Shown one piece after another: positions 61,304 to 64,000 of a stretch of 64,000 nucleotides of DNA (its first letter is position 1; each line of letters starts with the position of its first letter). Origin of the DNA: Flavobacterium keumense (GTDB lineage: Bacteria; Bacteroidota; Bacteroidia; Flavobacteriales; Flavobacteriaceae); assembly GCF_029866485.1 (NCBI RefSeq), contig NZ_CP092332.1, forward strand, positions 434,001 through 498,000, in the 5' to 3' direction. Made by a program: the position numbers and the translations under genes. Under the pieces are notes generated by a model that made no database searches, was not told the origin of the DNA, and saw only the letters and a list, made by a program, of their open reading frames with translations.

Positions 61304-62308
61304 TTAAGGAACTTCAACTTCGTTTACGATTTTGTTGATGATATCAACAGAAGTGATGTTTTCGGCTTCTGCTTCATACGTAACGCCAATTCTATGACGC
61401 AATACATCATGAACTACGGCACGAACATCTTCTGGAATTACATACCCACGACGCTTGATGAAGGCATAACATTTAGCGGCATTCGCCAAATTGATGCTTC
61501 CACGTGGCGAAGAACCAAAACTAATCAACGGCTTCAAGTCGGCTAATTTGTATTTTTCGGGGTAACGCGTAGCGAAAATAATATCTAGAATATATTTCTC
61601 AATTTTCTCGTCCATATATACTTCACGAACGGCTTCTTGCGCGCGCAAAATTTGATCGATAGAAACCACTTGGTTTACTTTTTCAAAATTTCCATTTAGA
61701 TTTTGACGAATAACCAATCGTTCTTCATCCATTTTTGGATAATCAATCACCGTTTTCAACATAAAACGATCGACTTGTGCTTCAGGCAAAGGATACGTCC
61801 CTTCTTGTTCAATTGGGTTTTGTGTTGCCAAAACCAAAAAGGGTTTGTCTAACTTAAAAGTAGTATCACCAATCGTTACTTGTTTTTCTTGCATTGCCTC
61901 TAACAGAGCCGATTGTACTTTGGCTGGTGCACGGTTAATCTCATCGGCTAAGACGAAATTGGCAAAAATAGGTCCCTTTTTGATTGAAAATTCATTTTGC
62001 TTGATGTTGTAAATCATCGTTCCCACTACATCGGCAGGCAATAAGTCTGGTGTAAATTGGATTCGGCTAAACGAACCTGCAACGGCTTGCGAAAGCGTAT
62101 TAATCGCTAAGGTTTTAGCCAGTCCTGGAACCCCTTCTAATAGAATATGTCCTTGGCCCAAAAGCCCAATTAACAATCGTTCTACCATGTGCTTTTGACC
62201 CACAATTACCTTGTTCATTTCCATAGTAAGGAGATCAATAAAAGCACTTTCTCTTTCTATTTTCTCATTAATTGCTCTAATGTCTAAAGTCGCTGTATTC
62301 TCTTCCAT
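61304..62308 (-). CDS. MoxR family AAA+ ATPase
   Basis: A 334-residue AAA+ ATPase of the MoxR group. Walker A is EGVPGLAKT (58-66). Walker B is FVLADEINRAPAKVQSALLEAMQE, with ATQNPIEQEGTYPLPEAQVDRF as sensor 1 and arginine-finger region. MoxR proteins use ATP to remodel or assemble partners containing vWA domains, which are present here in DUF58, BatA and BatB. It is the first gene of the eight-gene operon (62308 down to 53226). Upstream is an AT-rich gap of 212 nt divergent from the aldo/keto reductase gene, where the promoter should lie; no clean -7 match was found. Confidence 0.95.
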   Translation of the reverse strand: MEENTATLDIRAINEKIERESAFIDLLTMEMNKVIVGQKHMVERLLIGLLGQGHILLEGVPGLAKTLAINTLSQAVAGSFSRIQFTPDLLPADVVGTMIYNIKQNEFSIKKGPIFANFVLADEINRAPAKVQSALLEAMQEKQVTIGDTTFKLDKPFLVLATQNPIEQEGTYPLPEAQVDRFMLKTVIDYPKMDEERLVIRQNLNGNFEKVNQVVSIDQILRAQEAVREVYMDEKIEKYILDIIFATRYPEKYKLADLKPLISFGSSPRGSINLANAAKCYAFIKRRGYVIPEDVRAVVHDVLRHRIGVTYEAEAENITSVDIINKIVNEVEVP

Positions 62309-62520
62309 TGTGATATTTTTTAAACCAATAGTATTACGGTTTTCTTTTGCGAGTGCAAATTGAATTTTTTTTTAGAAGTAAGATGTTAAAGAATGGTTAA
62401 AACTTCGGCAAAAAGCCTAATTTTAAGGACGAATTGTGATGAAATTTACCTATTTTTAAGAACTCGATTCAATTCGATTAAAAATACTAGATTTACAAAT
62501 TAGAAATACTTTATAACACA

Positions 62521-63393
62521 ATGAGTAAAACAGCTTTATCTCCTATTATTGCAGGAGCAATGAATTGGGGAATTTGGGACAAAAATCTCAATACCAAAGA
62601 AATGGATAATATCATTCATCTTTGTTTAGAGAACAAAATTACCACTTTTGATCATGCCGATATTTATGGCGATTATACTACCGAAGCCGATTTTGGAAAA
62701 GCTTTGGTTTCCAGTAAAATTGACCGAACTAAAATTCAATTGATTTCGAAGTGCGGTATCCAAATGGTAACCAAAAACCGAAATAATTCGATCAAACATT
62801 ACGAATATTCGAAAGACTACATTATTTGGTCTGTGGAGAATTCATTGAAAAACTTAGCAACAGATTATTTAGACGTGCTTTTATTGCACCGCCCAAGCCC
62901 ATTGATGCAAGCTGACGAGATTGCCGAAGCGGTAGCAAAATTAAAATCTGATGGAAAAATTGTAGATTTTGGTTTGTCTAATTTCACTGTTTCACAAACC
63001 GAATTGATTCGTCAAAAAACCGAAGTTAACTTCAATCAGATTCAGTTTTCAGCTTCACATCACGAGGCTATGTTGGATGGAAGTTTAGATTATATGCAAG
63101 TTCATGGTATTCGACCTATGTCTTGGAATCCACTGGGGAGTGTATTTAGAGAAGATAATGAGCAAACCCGACGCATGAAAAAATTATTGGCGCAATTAGT
63201 TTCGAAATATGGAGTAGGATCCGACACGATTTTATTGTCTTGGATTTTGCAACATCCTGCAAGAGTAATTCCAATTGCCGGAACGGTAAACGTAGCACGA
63301 ATTCAAGCCCTGATGAAAGCTACCGAATTGCCTTTAGAAAAAGAAGATTGGTTTGCCATTTGGACTGAAAGTATGGGTAAAAATGTGCCTTAA
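62521..63393 (+). CDS. aldo/keto reductase
   Basis: A 290-residue NADPH-dependent oxidoreductase of the aldo-keto reductase superfamily with a TIM-barrel fold. The catalytic tetrad is visible: D and Y in FDHADIYGDY, K in LISKCG and H in LLLHRPSP. The C-terminal cofactor part is RVIPIAGTVNVARI. The GAMNWGIWDKN start resembles E. coli YdhF, whose physiological substrate is not known. It is followed 15 nt later by a short-chain dehydrogenase on the same strand, so the two are likely co-transcribed. Confidence 0.94.
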   Translation: MSKTALSPIIAGAMNWGIWDKNLNTKEMDNIIHLCLENKITTFDHADIYGDYTTEADFGKALVSSKIDRTKIQLISKCGIQMVTKNRNNSIKHYEYSKDYIIWSVENSLKNLATDYLDVLLLHRPSPLMQADEIAEAVAKLKSDGKIVDFGLSNFTVSQTELIRQKTEVNFNQIQFSASHHEAMLDGSLDYMQVHGIRPMSWNPLGSVFREDNEQTRRMKKLLAQLVSKYGVGSDTILLSWILQHPARVIPIAGTVNVARIQALMKATELPLEKEDWFAIWTESMGKNVP

Positions 63394-63408
63394 AAAGTAA
63401 AATAAAAA

Positions 63409-64000
63409 ATGAATAAAATAGCCTTAATAACTGGAGCTACTAGCGGAATTGGAAAAGCAACTGCCGTAATTTTAGCCAAAAATAACTACAAATTAGTGCT
63501 TTGTGGCCGTCGCCAAGATCGTTTGGATGAACTTGAACAGGAACTTTCTGAGTTCACATCTATACATACTTTACAGTTCGACGTTCGAGATAAAGAAGCT
63601 GTTTTTGAACAAATTGGTTCGTTGCCAGATGCTTTTTCTACAATTGATATTCTAATCAACAATGCGGGTAATGCACACGGTTTAGATCCCATTCAAACGG
63701 GAAGTCTAGACGATTGGGACGCTATGATAGATGGCAATATCAAAGGGCTGTTGTATGTTTCGAAAGCAATTATTCCACAAATGATTGAACGAAAATCAGG
63801 ACATATCATCAACATTGGCTCCACCGCCGCCAAAGAAGTATACCCAAATGGGAATGTATATTGTGCTACCAAACACGCTGTAGATGCTTTGAACCAAGGA
63901 ATGCGCATTGATTTAAATTCGTTTGGCATTCGCGTAGGCGCCATTCATCCAGGTATGGTCTCCACCGAATTTAGCAATATCCGTTTTAAAGGCGATGATG
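63409..64000 (+). CDS. short-chain dehydrogenase/reductase (partial, 3' end outside window)
   Basis: Visible 197 codons of a classical SDR from ATG 63409. The NAD(P)-binding TGATSGIG (8-15) is present, with ILINNAGNAHG and INIGSTAAKEVYP before the active-site YCATK (Y-x-x-x-K) motif. The sequence continues GIRVGAIHPGMVSTEF. Wording is closest to YdfG-like 3-hydroxy-acid/serine dehydrogenases that reduce 3-oxo acids. It runs off the right edge, so total length is unknown. Its start 15 nt after the aldo/keto reductase gene suggests an oxidoreductase pair. Confidence 0.92.
   Translation, partial: MNKIALITGATSGIGKATAVILAKNNYKLVLCGRRQDRLDELEQELSEFTSIHTLQFDVRDKEAVFEQIGSLPDAFSTIDILINNAGNAHGLDPIQTGSLDDWDAMIDGNIKGLLYVSKAIIPQMIERKSGHIINIGSTAAKEVYPNGNVYCATKHAVDALNQGMRIDLNSFGIRVGAIHPGMVSTEFSNIRFKGDD

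Overview
The window looks like chromosomal DNA from a Flavobacterium-type member of the Bacteroidota. By eye the DNA is AT-rich. Many genes are preceded by the Bacteroidota -7 box (TAnnTTTG) and few by a Shine-Dalgarno sequence. Gene families and neighbourhoods typical of the group are present: DUF4271-hemD, ftsX-DUF3098-uppP-truB, gmk-nadD, and a moxR-DUF58-Bat operon. The contents are almost entirely core housekeeping genes; I see no prophage, insertion sequence, CRISPR array or rRNA. Accessory material is limited to two small toxin-antitoxin loci, one four-helix-bundle gene and many short intergenic repeats.

Layout. 1-2.6 kb: a polyprenol-phosphate-mannose-synthase-like glycosyltransferase cut by the left edge, DUF4271, hemD and an Lrp/AsnC regulator. 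2.6-3.1 kb: a gene-free stretch bounded by two 88-bp hairpin repeats. 3.1-9 kb: leuS (minus), then ftsX, DUF3098, uppP and truB. 9-14 kb: a ParE-type toxin-antitoxin pair, a thioredoxin-fold protein, pyrH, frr and a DUF5686-type outer-membrane protein. 14-22 kb: a cation/proton antiporter, an RND/MMPL exporter, asnS and rpoN. 22.2-23.1 kb: a zeta-type toxin-antitoxin locus with a frameshifted toxin, enclosed between the rpoN 3' end and an 88-bp copy of that same end. 23-36.4 kb: DUF4919, tdk, an acidic protein, rsmI, a lipoprotein, HopJ family, recJ, an MFS exporter, a membrane protein, DUF2200, a PaiB-like protein, lpxH, queD, a 55-residue membrane protein, an enoyl-CoA hydratase, tRNA-Ala, radA and an eRF1-domain-like protein. 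36.4-43.3 kb (all minus): lspA, a DksA-like protein, ileS, recO and gdhA. 43.5-53.2 kb: DinB, ArsC/Spx-like, EamA, YicC, gmk, four-helix bundle, nadD, iron alcohol dehydrogenase, gpsA, pheS, cvpA and small conserved proteins. 53.2-62.3 kb: an eight-gene Bat operon. 62.5-64 kb: an aldo/keto reductase and a short-chain dehydrogenase cut by the right edge.

The most interesting signals concern how short repeats interact with genes. Two different intergenic repeat families have entered the leuS reading frame and are translated as extra peptides. A toxin-antitoxin locus is bracketed by a duplicated rpoN tail. A four-helix-bundle gene sits inside a 24-bp inverted repeat whose arms contain the stop codons of gmk and of the gene itself. 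I found no clearly new multi-gene defence or metabolic system; the rpoN-linked locus and the leuS insertions are the best candidates for follow-up.

Two real genes at the window edges and several short genes (9020, 22245, 33224) were read directly from the sequence. Many start codons were moved inward from the first possible start, because the upstream extension overlaps a promoter, terminator or neighbouring gene.
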